DNA of 64,000 bases, from assembly GCF_002885975.1 (NCBI RefSeq), contig NZ_POSP01000003.1, positions 868,001 to 932,000 of the forward strand. Direction: 5' to 3'. Below are positions 51,769 to 60,795 of this stretch, piece after piece (position 1 is the first letter of the stretch; each line of letters starts with the position of its first letter). Origin of the DNA: Paucibacter aquatile (GTDB lineage Bacteria; Pseudomonadota; Gammaproteobacteria; Burkholderiales; Burkholderiaceae_C). The notes under the pieces were generated by a model, which ran no database searches, was not told the DNA's origin, and saw only the letters and a program-made list of their open reading frames with translations. A program made the translations under genes and the position numbers.

Positions 51769-53447
51769 CCCCAAGCCCTACCCCGCGCCGCGGCCTGCAA
51801 GCCCTGTCCACCCTGGCTCTGGCCGCCCTGCTGGCCGCCTGCGCCAGCGGCCCGACCCCCGTGGCCGAAACCGCAGCCCCCAGCGAACGCAATGCCCTGC
51901 CGCGCAGCTTCGGCAGCCTGGCCCTGTCGAACACCCCCGAGGCCACAGCCGCGCCAAGCCCGGCCACCAGCCAGGACGAAGCCCTGGGTGCCCCCGAGCT
52001 GGAAGACAGCCTGCGCCCGGGCATGAAGATCGATCTGGACGCCCCGACCGCGCGCAACGACCTGTGGGATCGCCTGCGCGCCGGCTTCCAACTAGAAGAC
52101 CTGGAGAACGAGGGTGTGCGCCGCGCCGAGGCCTGGTACAGCGCCCGCCCCGACTATGTGCAGCGCATGACGGAGCGTGGCAGCCGCTACCTCTTCCACA
52201 TCATCGAAGAGGTCGAAAAGCGCGGCATGCCGGCCGAGCTGGCCCTGCTGCCCTTCACGGAAAGCGCCTTCAACCCGCAGGCCATGTCCACCGCCAAGGC
52301 CTCGGGCATGTGGCAGTTCGTGCCGGCCACCGGCCGTGACTTCTCGCTCAAGCAGAACATCTTCCGCGACGACCGCCGCGATGTGCTGGCCTCCACCCGC
52401 GCTGCACTCGACTACCTGGGCCGCCTGCACAAGATGTTCGGAGACTGGCGCCTGGCCTTGGCGGCCTACAACTGGGGCCAGGGCAATGTGCAGAAAGCCA
52501 TCGCGCGCAACCAAAAGGCCGGCCTGCCGACCGACTACGAGAGCCTGCGCATGCCGGAGGAGACGCGCTACTACATCCCCAAGCTGCAGGCGGTGAAGAA
52601 CATCGTGCAGAACCCGGAGAAGTACGGCCTGTCCCTGCCGCCGGTGGAGAACCACCCCTACTTCCTGACCGTGCGCATCGACCGCGACATCGATCTGGAA
52701 ACCGCCGCCCGTCTGGCCGGCATCACGCTGGAAAAGTTCAAGCAGTTCAATCCTCAGATGAACAAGCCGGTGATGCTGGCCGCCGGCAGCAACCAGCTGC
52801 TGCTGCCCTACGACAACGCCAAGGCCTTTGCCCTGAACCTCAGCGCCCACCGCGGCCCGCTGGCCAGCTGGACCGCCTGGGTGGTGCCCAAGACCATGCA
52901 CCCCTCGGTGGCAGCCAAGCAGGTGGGCATGGACGAAAACCAGCTGCGCGAGGTCAACAAGATCCCACCGCGCATGCTGGTCAAGCAGGGCTCGACCCTG
53001 CTGGTGCCACGCAGCGCCAAGCGCAGCGAAGACGTCTCCAGCCATCTGGCCGACAACGCCTCGATCAGCCTGGCGCCCGATGTGCCCCCGCTGCGCAAAC
53101 TCAAGATCAAGGCTGGCCGCAACGACAGCGTCACCACGGTGGCGGCGCGTTATGGCGTCAGCCCCGCCCAGGTGGCGCAGTGGAACAAGGTGGCCAGCGG
53201 CGCCAAGTTCAAGCCTGGCCAGGCCCTGGCCGTTTACGTGCCCAACAAGCCGGCCGCGCGCAGCGGCACGCAGCTGGCGGCCAAATCGGGCAAGGCCGGT
53301 GTCAGCAGCAAGGGCGGCACGCGCGTGGCATCGGCCAAATCCAGCGGCAAGAGCAATGGCAGCGCTGCCAGGTCCCAAAGCAAATCGCGCGGTGTGACGG
53401 TGGCCGCAGCGCCGGAGACGGCGGTGCGAGCTTCGATCAAGCGCTGA
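51765..53447 (+). CDS. mltD: Membrane-bound lytic murein transglycosylase D
   Basis: The 560-residue lipoprotein has a lipobox (LALAALLAACASG), a family-1 lytic transglycosylase domain with the catalytic glutamate in LLPFTESAFNPQAM and the signature KASGMWQFVPATGRDFSLKQ, ALAAYNWGQGNVQKAI, and two or more C-terminal LysM-like units (for example SVTTVAARYGVSPAQVAQWN). It cleaves peptidoglycan from the outer membrane. A Lys/Ser/Ala-rich tail follows the LysM region. It overlaps the gloB stop by four bases. A bidirectional-looking terminator follows. Confidence 0.92.
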   Translation: MTPSPTPRRGLQALSTLALAALLAACASGPTPVAETAAPSERNALPRSFGSLALSNTPEATAAPSPATSQDEALGAPELEDSLRPGMKIDLDAPTARNDLWDRLRAGFQLEDLENEGVRRAEAWYSARPDYVQRMTERGSRYLFHIIEEVEKRGMPAELALLPFTESAFNPQAMSTAKASGMWQFVPATGRDFSLKQNIFRDDRRDVLASTRAALDYLGRLHKMFGDWRLALAAYNWGQGNVQKAIARNQKAGLPTDYESLRMPEETRYYIPKLQAVKNIVQNPEKYGLSLPPVENHPYFLTVRIDRDIDLETAARLAGITLEKFKQFNPQMNKPVMLAAGSNQLLLPYDNAKAFALNLSAHRGPLASWTAWVVPKTMHPSVAAKQVGMDENQLREVNKIPPRMLVKQGSTLLVPRSAKRSEDVSSHLADNASISLAPDVPPLRKLKIKAGRNDSVTTVAARYGVSPAQVAQWNKVASGAKFKPGQALAVYVPNKPAARSGTQLAAKSGKAGVSSKGGTRVASAKSSGKSNGSAARSQSKSRGVTVAAAPETAVRASIKR

Positions 53448-53466
53448 CAGCAGCGCACAAAAAGAA

Positions 53467-53490
53467 CGGGGCCTCGCAGGCCCCGTTTTC
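53467..53490. terminator. Bidirectional intrinsic terminator between mltD and the MAPEG gene
   Basis: A 9-bp stem ACGGGGCCT/AGGCCCCGT with a CGC loop (53467-53487) is followed by TTTT on the plus strand and preceded by AAAAAGA, which reads as a T-tract on the minus strand. It fits both convergent genes. Confidence 0.9.
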
Positions 53491-53529
53491 ATTTCAAGTT
53501 GCAGGGCTCGCTGCACCTGCTGCGCCGAC

Positions 53530-53928
53530 TCATGGGCCGCCCACGAAAAATAGCGCAATGCTGCAAGCCAGGCCCGCAAACCAGATCAACGAGCGCAGCG
53601 TGGCCTGGTCCGCCAGATAAGCGGCGATGTAGGCGATGCGGGCGCCGATGAAGCCCAGCGCCAGGGCATCCACCGTGGCCTGCGGGGCCTGCATCTGCTG
53701 GGCGGCCAGCACGCCGGCGATGAACAGCGGCAAGGCCTCGAAGCTGTTGGCCTGGGCCGCATTGGCGCGCGCCTGCCAGCCGCTCAGACCCGACAGCCAG
53801 GCGCGTGGCTGGTGGTTGTCGTAGCCGCCATCCCGGCGCCGCTTGCCGAAGCCGCGCGACTTGGCGATGCCGGCGCAGACGATGGGCAGCAGGCTGGCGA
53901 CGATGATGCAGGTGTTGGCGAGTGTCAT
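53530..53928 (-). CDS. MAPEG-family membrane protein
   Basis: The 132-residue protein has four hydrophobic segments: NTCIIVASLLPIVCAGIAKS, the EALPLFIAGVLAAQQ segment, the VDALALGFIGARIAYIAAYL helix, and SLIWFAGLACSIALFFVGG. RANAAQANSFEALPLF between them contains the MAPEG-type N-x-x-E-x-x-P core. MAPEG proteins include glutathione transferases and leukotriene synthases; bacterial members are mostly uncharacterised. The ATG at 53928 starts at the first helix; the longer upstream frame is in the recR end. The gene lies 64 bases after recR on the same strand. Confidence 0.8.
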   Translation of the reverse strand: MTLANTCIIVASLLPIVCAGIAKSRGFGKRRRDGGYDNHQPRAWLSGLSGWQARANAAQANSFEALPLFIAGVLAAQQMQAPQATVDALALGFIGARIAYIAAYLADQATLRSLIWFAGLACSIALFFVGGP

Positions 53929-53992
53929 GAGGGGCGACCTTGTCGAGGGGAAACGGAACGGGGGAGAACTGGGGCGAAGGAGATGAAGGCCG

Positions 53993-54595
53993 TCAGCGAC
54001 GGTCCACCAAGGCGTGGGCGATGGTGCCGAGATCGACATACTCCAGCTCGCTGCCCACGGGCACGCCGCGCGCCAAACGGGTGGCACGGATGCCACGCGA
54101 GCGCAGCGCCTCGGCCAGCACATGGGCCGTGGCCTCTCCCTCGGCAGTGAAGCTGCTGGCCAGAATCACCTCTTCCACCCCACCCTCGCTCGCACGCGCC
54201 AGCAACTCGGCCGCGCCGATCTGCTGCACGCCCACGCCGTCCAGCGGACTGACCCGGCCGAGCAGCACGAAGTAGTAACCGCGGTAGGAGTTGGTGCGCT
54301 CCAGCGCCGCCTGGTCGGCCGGTGTTTCCACCACGCAGAGCTGGCGCGCATCACGCTCGGGGTCGGCGCAAACCGGGCAGAGCGCGGACTCGCTGAAGGT
54401 GTGGCAGCGCTCGCAATGGCCGATGCCTTCGGCCGCGGCCCGCAAGGCCTCGGCCATCAGGCGCGCGCCATCGCGGTCGTGCTGCAGCAGGTGGTAGGCC
54501 ATGCGCTGGGCCGATTTCTGGCCCACGCCGGGCAGGCGCTTGAGCGCCTCGATCAGCGCCTCCAGAGCGCCCGCTTCGGGAGAGGACGCTGTCAA
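53993..54595 (-). CDS. recR: Recombination mediator RecR
   Basis: RecR loads RecA at gaps with RecFO. The 200 residues have the helix-hairpin-helix ([20 protein letters not shown]), the four-cysteine zinc finger ([19 protein letters not shown]), and a C-terminal Toprim domain ([20 protein letters not shown]; then [20 protein letters not shown]) that ends with the usual conserved region. It is 10 bases downstream of ybaB, the standard dnaX-ybaB-recR order on one strand. Confidence 0.96.
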   Translation of the reverse strand: MTASSPEAGALEALIEALKRLPGVGQKSAQRMAYHLLQHDRDGARLMAEALRAAAEGIGHCERCHTFSESALCPVCADPERDARQLCVVETPADQAALERTNSYRGYYFVLLGRVSPLDGVGVQQIGAAELLARASEGGVEEVILASSFTAEGEATAHVLAEALRSRGIRATRLARGVPVGSELEYVDLGTIAHALVDRR

Positions 54596-54605
54596 AGCGT
54601 CGAGC

Positions 54606-54932
54606 TCAGAACGGGAACTTCATGCCCGGCGGCAGGGGCATGCCGGCGGTCAGCTTGCTCATCTTCTGGGCGCTGACTTCTTCGGCGCGGCGCACCGCGT
54701 CATTGAAAGCCGCGGCCACCAGGTCTTCCAGCATGTCCTTGTCGTCCGCCAGCAGACTGGGGTCGATGGTGACGCGCTTGACCGCGTTCTTGCAGGTCAT
54801 GACGACCTTGACCAGGCCGGCGCCGGACTGGCCCTCCACCTCGACATTGGCCAGCTCGTCCTGAGCCTTCTTCAGGTTGTCCTGCATGGCCTGGGCTTGC
54901 TTCATCAAGCCCGCGAGTTGACCCTTCATCAT
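54606..54932 (-). CDS. ybaB: YbaB/EbfC nucleoid-associated protein
   Basis: The 108-residue protein matches YbaB/Ebf[21 protein letters not shown] at the start, [20 protein letters not shown], and a tail with [20 protein letters not shown]. The fold dimerises and binds DNA, and is co-transcribed with recR and dnaX in most bacteria. The start was set at the ATG at 54932, because GGAG stands eight bases before it; a TTG two codons upstream is an alternative. The 78-base gap to dnaX holds nothing else. Confidence 0.93.
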   Translation of the reverse strand: MMKGQLAGLMKQAQAMQDNLKKAQDELANVEVEGQSGAGLVKVVMTCKNAVKRVTIDPSLLADDKDMLEDLVAAAFNDAVRRAEEVSAQKMSKLTAGMPLPPGMKFPF

Positions 54933-55016
54933 TTTCAATACTCCTCAGTGTCAGGGGTGTTCGTTGGAAAGTTGTCTTGCCTTGGGTGCGTCATCGCCCG
55001 GCTGCGGTCCAAACGC

Positions 55017-57320
55017 TCAATGCGAGCGGATCGAACCGGGCACGATGCGTGCCGTCTTGAACTGGGCCATCAAGGTTTGCGCAAAAGGATCGTTGATCAC
55101 GATCTGCTCCACCTCACGCTGGCGCGCCTGGATGCGGGCCAGATCGCGCAGTGCCGGCGAGTCCTGGGGCACGCCGGCCTCCAGCTCGATCTGCACCGGC
55201 ATCTGCAAGCCAGCTTCGAGCGCCACTTGCAGCTTGTCGCGCAGCGCCGGTTGGCGCAGCGATTCGCGCTCCACACGCAGACGCACCATCAAGCCGGCCG
55301 GGCCGTTCTCCAGACCCACGCATTCCGATCGCACGGCCAGCTCACGCGTCAGCGCCAGCAAGCCCAGCGGCGCCACCAGCTCGGCCCATTGCGCGCCCAG
55401 CTCGGTGGGCTGCAGCGGCACATCCTCGCCGGCGGTCGAGGCATAGCCCTGGCGATTCGGTGCCGGGCGGCCGGCGCGCGGGGCGGCGCTGGCTCCAAAA
55501 TCGTCGCCATCGGCGCCGTGTGAGGCGGATGCGCCGCCACCGTCATCGTCCGACATGGGCGCATCCAGCCACGGCGGCGGTTCGCCATCGTCCGTGGGCC
55601 GGCCATCACCGACGACCTCATCCTCGGGCTCGGGCTCGGCATGAACCACAGGGCGGGGGCGCAGGCGGGCGCTGTAATCGCCAGCGGCGGGGCTGGGGGC
55701 GCGGGGCTGCACGGTCGGTGCGGGCACGGGCGCGGGTACAGCTGCAGCCAAATGTGCAGCCACAGGTGCAGGAGGCGGAGCTGTCGCCACTTCAGCGTCG
55801 TAGCCGACCTCAGGCTCGGACGCCTGCAGGGCGAGAGCCTCGGGCTCCATCTGGCCTTCGATCTCGGGCTCAGCCTGCGTTTGCGCACTGGGCTCGGCCA
55901 CAGAACGAACCGGCGCTGCCGCCGCGGCAACAGGTGCAGGCTCGGATTCGACTGCAGGCTCAGGTTCGGGCTCAGCGTCGGGTTGCGCCTCGGTCGCTAG
56001 CGCTGCTTGCGCAACCACAGGCGACGCGGGCTCGACAGGCAGCGGATCCGGCGCTGTTGGCGTGTGAGCCGGCGCAGCAACAGGCACAGCGACAGGCACA
56101 GCAACAGATGCAACCACAGGCGTCGCATTTGAGGCGACTCTGGGCGCAGCCACCGTCGGCGCCGGTCGTGCCGGCCTTGCCACAGCCGCAGCGGGCTTGT
56201 TCAGCGTCTGGCCGGCCGCACCGGCGGGACGAAAGCTGAGCATGCGCAGCAGCACCATCAGCAGGCCGGCGTATTCATCGGGCGCCAGGGCCAGCTCGGC
56301 GCGGCCGTGCAAGGCCATGCTGTACATCAGCTGAATCTCATCGGCCGGCAGCAGGGCCGCCAGGCGCTCGGCCTCGGCCGTGTCCGGGTCGGTCTCGTCC
56401 AGAGCACCGGGGGCCGCTTGGGCCACGGCCATCTGCTGCAACAGGCCGGCCAGATCTTCCAGGGTGCCTGCAGCCGACAGGCCGAGGGCGCGCAGGCCAT
56501 CGGCCTGGGCCACCACGGCCGCACCGTCGGCGGCGGCCAAGGCGTCGATGATGGCCACCACATGGCCACGATCGACCGTACCCAGCATCTGGCGCACGCC
56601 TTCTTCCACCAGCGAACCGGCGCCAAAGGCGATGGCCTGATCGGTCAGCGAAAGCGCATCACGCATGGACCCACGCGCCGCGCGCGAGAGCAGGCGCAGC
56701 GCACCCGCATCGGCCGGCACGCTTTCCTGCTTCAACACCTGCGTCAGATGGCTGAGCACCGTCTGCGGCGCCATGGGCCGCAGATTGAACTGCAGGCAGC
56801 GCGAGAGCACGGTGACCGGCACCTTCTGCGGGTCGGTGGTGGCGAGCACGAATTTCAGGTAATCCGGCGGCTCCTCCAGCGTCTTCAACATGGCGTTGAA
56901 GGCGGTGTTCGAGAGCATGTGGACTTCGTCGATCATGTAGACCTTGAAGCGGCCCATGACTGGCTTGTAGACCGATTGATCCAGCAGCTGACTGATTTCC
57001 TCGACGCCGCGGTTGGAGGCGGCATCGAGCTCGATGTAGTCGACAAAACGACCGGCATCGATGGCCTGGCAGGCCTCGCAGACGCCACAAGGCGTGGCGG
57101 TGATGGTGCCCGTGCCGTCGGGCCCGGTGCAGTTGAGGCTCTTGGCCAGGATGCGCGAGACCGTGGTCTTGCCCACGCCGCGGGTGCCGGTGAAGAGGTA
57201 GGCGTGATGCAGGCGTTGCTGGGTCAGTGCATTGGCCAAGGCCTGCACCACATGCTCTTGGCCCACCAGCTCTTCAAAACTGTGGGGGCGGTACTTGCGC
57301 GCGAGGACCTGGTAGCTCAT
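55017..57320 (-). CDS. dnaX: DNA polymerase III subunit tau/gamma
   Basis: DnaX is the clamp-loader ATPase. The 767-residue protein has the start SYQVLARKYRPHSFEELVGQ, Walker A GTRGVGKTTVSRILAK, the zinc-binding cysteine cluster (TPCGVCEACQAID), Walker B region (VYMIDEVHMLSNTAFN), and SRC (VTVLSRCLQFNL) as sensor 1. Residues ~400-600 form a very long Pro/Ala/Val/Glu-rich linker (VASVAVPVAVPVAAPAHTPT), followed by the C-terminal tau domain that binds DnaB and alpha. No slippery A6G site for gamma frameshifting was seen. The ATG at 57320 begins the family start. Confidence 0.96.
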   Translation of the reverse strand: MSYQVLARKYRPHSFEELVGQEHVVQALANALTQQRLHHAYLFTGTRGVGKTTVSRILAKSLNCTGPDGTGTITATPCGVCEACQAIDAGRFVDYIELDAASNRGVEEISQLLDQSVYKPVMGRFKVYMIDEVHMLSNTAFNAMLKTLEEPPDYLKFVLATTDPQKVPVTVLSRCLQFNLRPMAPQTVLSHLTQVLKQESVPADAGALRLLSRAARGSMRDALSLTDQAIAFGAGSLVEEGVRQMLGTVDRGHVVAIIDALAAADGAAVVAQADGLRALGLSAAGTLEDLAGLLQQMAVAQAAPGALDETDPDTAEAERLAALLPADEIQLMYSMALHGRAELALAPDEYAGLLMVLLRMLSFRPAGAAGQTLNKPAAAVARPARPAPTVAAPRVASNATPVVASVAVPVAVPVAAPAHTPTAPDPLPVEPASPVVAQAALATEAQPDAEPEPEPAVESEPAPVAAAAAPVRSVAEPSAQTQAEPEIEGQMEPEALALQASEPEVGYDAEVATAPPPAPVAAHLAAAVPAPVPAPTVQPRAPSPAAGDYSARLRPRPVVHAEPEPEDEVVGDGRPTDDGEPPPWLDAPMSDDDGGGASASHGADGDDFGASAAPRAGRPAPNRQGYASTAGEDVPLQPTELGAQWAELVAPLGLLALTRELAVRSECVGLENGPAGLMVRLRVERESLRQPALRDKLQVALEAGLQMPVQIELEAGVPQDSPALRDLARIQARQREVEQIVINDPFAQTLMAQFKTARIVPGSIRSH

Positions 57321-57400
57321 GCGCGGCATTCTACGGGCCACCAGCCGCCCCACTGGATGCCAGGGCCGGCCAGCGCGCAGACAGGCGATAATCCCGGCCC

Positions 57401-58534
57401 ATGAGCACGCCCGCATCCCACACCTCTTCCTCGCCCGACACCCTCAGCTACGAACAAGCCGGTGTCAATTACGACCTGATCGACCCGCTGAAGATCAGCG
57501 CACAGCGTGCCGCGGCCGCCACCGGCGCCCACCTGGCCGCCCATGGTTTCACCGAGGTGCTGGCCTCGCGCGGCGAGTCGGCCTATGTCGTGGATGTGGG
57601 CCCCTTCTACATCGCCTCCATCGTCGAATGCCTGGGCACCAAGACCCTGGTGGCCGACGAGATGCGCCAGCTGACCGGCAAGAACTACTACGACGGCATC
57701 GCCCAGGACACCATCGCCATGGCGGTGAACGACCTGATCACCGTCGGCGCCACGCCCCTGGTGGTGCAGGCCTACTGGGCCGCGGGTGGCTCGGACTGGT
57801 TCGGCGACAAGGGCCGGGCGCAAAGCCTGGTCGAAGGCTGGAAACGCGCCTGCGACACCTGCCAGGTCGCCTGGGGCGGCGGCGAGACGCCGGCCCTGGC
57901 CGGCATCGTCGAGAGCGGCCGCATCGACCTGGCCGCCTCCTGCACCGGCCTGATCAACCCCAAGGAACGCCTCTCGGTGGGTGACAAGCTGGGCGCTGGC
58001 GACGCCATCGTGCTGCTGGCCTCCAGCGGCATCCATGCCAACGGCCTGAGCCTGGCTCGCAAGCTGGTCGAGCGCCTGCCGCAAGGCTATCTGACCGAAA
58101 TCGCACCGGGCCTGAGCTATGGCGAGGCCCTGCTCGCCCCCACCGTGCTGTATTCGCCGGTGACCGAGGCGCTCTACAAGGCCGGCATCCAGCCGCACTA
58201 CTGCGCCAACATCACCGGTCATGGCTGGCGCAAGCTGCTACGTCACCCAGGCCAGTTCACCTACCGCATCCACACCGTGCCGCCGGTCACGCCGGTGCTG
58301 AAGTTCATGCAACAGCATGCCAAGCAAGACGACCGCGAGGCCTACTCCACGCTGAATATGGGCGCTGGCTTCGCCATCTTCGTGCCCGCGGCCGATGCCG
58401 CCCGCACGGTGGAAGTGGCCAAGGCCTGCGGCATCGAGGCCTGGGTCGCCGGCAGCCTGGAAGCGGGCGAGAAGCAGCTGCTGATCGAGCCTCTGAATAT
58501 CCGCTTCAGCGACGACGACCTGCAACTGCGCTGA
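57401..58534 (+). CDS. PurM-like (AIR synthase-related) protein
   Basis: The 377-residue protein has the PurM fold order: LSYEQAGVNYDLIDPLKISA, VDVGPFYIASIVECLGTKTL, DTIAMAVNDLITVGATPLVV, QVAWGGGETPALAGIV, ASSGIHANGLSLARKLVERL, and YCANITGHGWRKLLR. PurM converts FGAM to AIR in purine synthesis. It differs from typical proteobacterial PurM (about 345 residues, with GVDIDAGN and VGTKLKLA blocks): here the equivalents read GVNYDLID and LGTKTLVA. It may be a diverged PurM or a paralogue with another ATP-dependent reaction. It is divergent from dnaX, with 80 bases between starts. Confidence 0.7.
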   Translation: MSTPASHTSSSPDTLSYEQAGVNYDLIDPLKISAQRAAAATGAHLAAHGFTEVLASRGESAYVVDVGPFYIASIVECLGTKTLVADEMRQLTGKNYYDGIAQDTIAMAVNDLITVGATPLVVQAYWAAGGSDWFGDKGRAQSLVEGWKRACDTCQVAWGGGETPALAGIVESGRIDLAASCTGLINPKERLSVGDKLGAGDAIVLLASSGIHANGLSLARKLVERLPQGYLTEIAPGLSYGEALLAPTVLYSPVTEALYKAGIQPHYCANITGHGWRKLLRHPGQFTYRIHTVPPVTPVLKFMQQHAKQDDREAYSTLNMGAGFAIFVPAADAARTVEVAKACGIEAWVAGSLEAGEKQLLIEPLNIRFSDDDLQLR

Positions 58535-58558
58535 TCGCAGCGCAGAGGCCATCGACAC

Positions 58559-58584
58559 AAGGCGGCCCTGGCCGCCTTTGCTTT
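58559..58584 (+). terminator. Intrinsic terminator after the PurM-like gene
   Basis: A perfect stem AAGGCGGCC/GGCCGCCTT with a two-base loop (58559-58578) is followed by TGCTTTT. It lies 25 bases after the stop of the PurM-like gene and 25 bases before the response-regulator start. Confidence 0.8.
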
Positions 58585-58609
58585 TGGCTTACTTGAGGTT
58601 CTTCCGGCC

Positions 58610-59275
58610 ATGCACATCCTGCTGATCGAAGACGATCTCTCCCTGGGCTCGGCGCTGCTGGAGGCCTTGAAGCTGGAGGGCTTCAGCGTGCAATGGCTGC
58701 GCCGCGCCGGCGATGCACCGCATCGGCTCGACGATGCTGGCTGCGCCGCGGTGCTGCTGGATCTGGGCCTGCCCGACGGCAGCGGGCTTGAACTGCTCAA
58801 GCGCTGGCGCGGCCAAAACGACGCCACCGCCATTTTGCTGATCACCGCCCAGGGCGAGCTCGATCAGCGTCTGGCCGGCCTGGACGCCGGCGCCGACGAT
58901 TATCTGGTCAAGCCCTTTGCCATTCCTGAATTGCTGGCCCGCCTGCGCTCGGTGCGGCGGCGCCAGGCCGCGCAAAGCAGCGGCGAGGAGTGGGCGTTTG
59001 GCGTACTGAGCGTGCTGCCACGCCAGGCCATGGCTCGTCTGAACGGCGCCCCTCTGGACTTGACACCGCGCGAATTCCAGCTGCTGCTGGCCCTGGCCGA
59101 AGCCGGCGGTCAGGTGGTGAACAAGCACAAGCTGGCTCAGGCCATGGAACCGCTGGGCGAGGCCCTGGACATGACGGCCCTGCAGGTGCATCTGAGCAAT
59201 CTGCGCCGCAAGATCGGCGCGCAGCGCATCGGCACCTTGCGGGGCGTCGGCTACTGGCTGGAGTCACTGTCGTGA
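58610..59275 (+). CDS. OmpR/QseB-type response regulator
   Basis: The 221-residue regulator has a receiver domain (HILLIEDDLSLGSALLEALK, phospho-Asp in AAVLLDLGLPDGSGLELL, Lys in DDYLVKPFAIPELLARLR) and a winged-helix DNA-binding domain (TPREFQLLLALAEAGGQVVN, LQVHLSNLRRKIGAQRIGTL, RGVGYWL). It resembles QseB/PmrA-group regulators. Its stop overlaps the kinase start (GTG at 59272). The target genes are unknown; the downstream serine hydrolase gene at 60796 is a candidate because it lies 80 bases past the kinase. The start at 58610 follows GAGGTTCTTCCGGCC with a GAGG. Confidence 0.9.
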   Translation: MHILLIEDDLSLGSALLEALKLEGFSVQWLRRAGDAPHRLDDAGCAAVLLDLGLPDGSGLELLKRWRGQNDATAILLITAQGELDQRLAGLDAGADDYLVKPFAIPELLARLRSVRRRQAAQSSGEEWAFGVLSVLPRQAMARLNGAPLDLTPREFQLLLALAEAGGQVVNKHKLAQAMEPLGEALDMTALQVHLSNLRRKIGAQRIGTLRGVGYWLESLS

Positions 59276-60714
59276 GGCCCCCGGCCCGGTGGGTGCAGCT
59301 GCGAAGCCGCAGCCTGGGGCGGCGCACGGTGGGCGCCCTGCTGCTGGCCTTTGTCGTCATCACCCTGGCCCTGCTGGCGCTCAACTACTGGAGCGTGAAG
59401 CACAGCCTCGCGCAGCAATCGCAGGCCCACCAATTGGGCCGCCTGCTGGCCCGCAGCATCGAATCACTTGAGCAAGAGGACAGCGCCCGGGCCGTGCTGC
59501 AGGGTTTTGTTGCCGAGTACAACCAGCTGCGCCAGGAGATGGCCTGGGAAAACGGCGCCATGAGCGTGGAGTTGCGGACGGCCGAAGGGCGGCTGGTCTA
59601 CCGCAGCGGCCCGCCACTCGACGCCTGGCTGCAAGCGGAAGCATGGCCTTCGGGCCCTGCCCTGCGGCCCTGGAATGGCCGCATGCAGTCCACCTTTGGC
59701 GCCCAGGATGCCCGCTGGCAACTGCGCATCGCCGACCCCCTGCCCGGCGATCGGATCCTGCTCGGCTGGCTGCTGGGTGAGCTGGGGCCCTCCCTGGCCC
59801 TGGCCTTGCCGGTGCTGCTGCTGACGCTGTGGTTGGCCGTGCGCACCGGTCTGCGCCCGCTGCGCGAGTTCACCGCCCGCATCGCAGGCCTGGATCTGAG
59901 GCAAGACCTGGCCCCGCTGCAGCTGGACCTGCGCTATGCCGAGCTGCAACCCCTGGCCCAGGCATTCGACCGCTTGCTGAGCCAGCTGAGCGCGCAACGC
60001 GCCCAGGAGCGCGCTTTTGTTCACGATGCCGCCCACGAGCTGCGCACCCCCTTGGCCGCTCTGGGCGCCCAGACGCATGTGCTGCTACACAGCCTCGACG
60101 AAGCCGGCCGTCAGCGCGCCGCCCAGGCCCTGCAGCAAGGCGTGGAGCGCACGGCGCACCTGTCCCAGCAGTTGCTCGATCTGGCGCGGCTGGACCCTGC
60201 AGCTTCCGCAGCAGCGCACGAGCGCTTCGACCTGGTCGAGCTCTGCGCCTGGGTGCTGCAGCAGGCCCATCCGGCCGCCCGGCAGCGCGCCGTCAGCCTG
60301 GCCTTGGAAGCCCCGGAACACTGGCCCTGGCAAGGCTCTCGTCATGCCCTGCAATCCCTGCTGCAAAACCTGGTGGACAACGGCCTGCGCTACGGCGCAC
60401 GGGAGCTGCGACTTGAGCTGCAGGCCCGGGCGGCAGGCCGCTTGCTGCTGGCCGTGCGTGATGACGGCCCTGGCATCGCACCCGAAGCGCAGGCGCGCAT
60501 GTTCGAGCGCTTCTGGCGCGGCGATCAAGCGCAGGAGCACATGCAGGAGCCGGGCAGCGGCCTCGGCCTGTCCATCGCCGCACAGGCGGCATTTCAGCTG
60601 GAGGCGGAGCTGCGCGTCGGCCCGGGCCTGCATGGGCGGGGCATCGGCTTCGAGCTGGTACTGCCTGATGCACCCGCAAGCAGCGCGGCTCAGGCCCCTG
60701 CCGAGAGCGCCTGA
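59272..60714 (+). CDS. Two-component sensor histidine kinase
   Basis: The 480-residue kinase begins at GTG 59272, four bases before the regulator stop ends. It has two membrane segments (VGALLLAFVVITLALLALNY and LGPSLALALPVLLLTLWLAV) enclosing a periplasmic sensor domain of about 135 residues, a HAMP-like linker, the H-box (FVHDAAHELRTPLAAL), N-box (SLLQNLVDNGLRYG), G1 (VRDDGPGIAPEAQARMFERF) and G2 (GSGLGLSIAAQAAF) boxes. It phosphorylates its cognate regulator encoded just upstream. The signal is unknown; the sensor domain resembles QseC/PmrB layouts but shows no clear metal or pH motif. Confidence 0.9.
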   Translation: MRPPARWVQLRSRSLGRRTVGALLLAFVVITLALLALNYWSVKHSLAQQSQAHQLGRLLARSIESLEQEDSARAVLQGFVAEYNQLRQEMAWENGAMSVELRTAEGRLVYRSGPPLDAWLQAEAWPSGPALRPWNGRMQSTFGAQDARWQLRIADPLPGDRILLGWLLGELGPSLALALPVLLLTLWLAVRTGLRPLREFTARIAGLDLRQDLAPLQLDLRYAELQPLAQAFDRLLSQLSAQRAQERAFVHDAAHELRTPLAALGAQTHVLLHSLDEAGRQRAAQALQQGVERTAHLSQQLLDLARLDPAASAAAHERFDLVELCAWVLQQAHPAARQRAVSLALEAPEHWPWQGSRHALQSLLQNLVDNGLRYGARELRLELQARAAGRLLLAVRDDGPGIAPEAQARMFERFWRGDQAQEHMQEPGSGLGLSIAAQAAFQLEAELRVGPGLHGRGIGFELVLPDAPASSAAQAPAESA

Positions 60715-60795
60715 GGAAGGCCCAAGAGCTTTAGCAGTTCTTTAGCGTGGGCTGCCAAGAATCGCCGACTTCAAGTTCTGGAGTCCTCGTTCGCC

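Noticed and set aside
54939..55016. A small SRP RNA between dnaX and ybaB, as in some bacteria
   Set aside because: The 78-base gap lacks the GGAA-tetraloop core; the 4.5S RNA is instead clear at 62083-62176.
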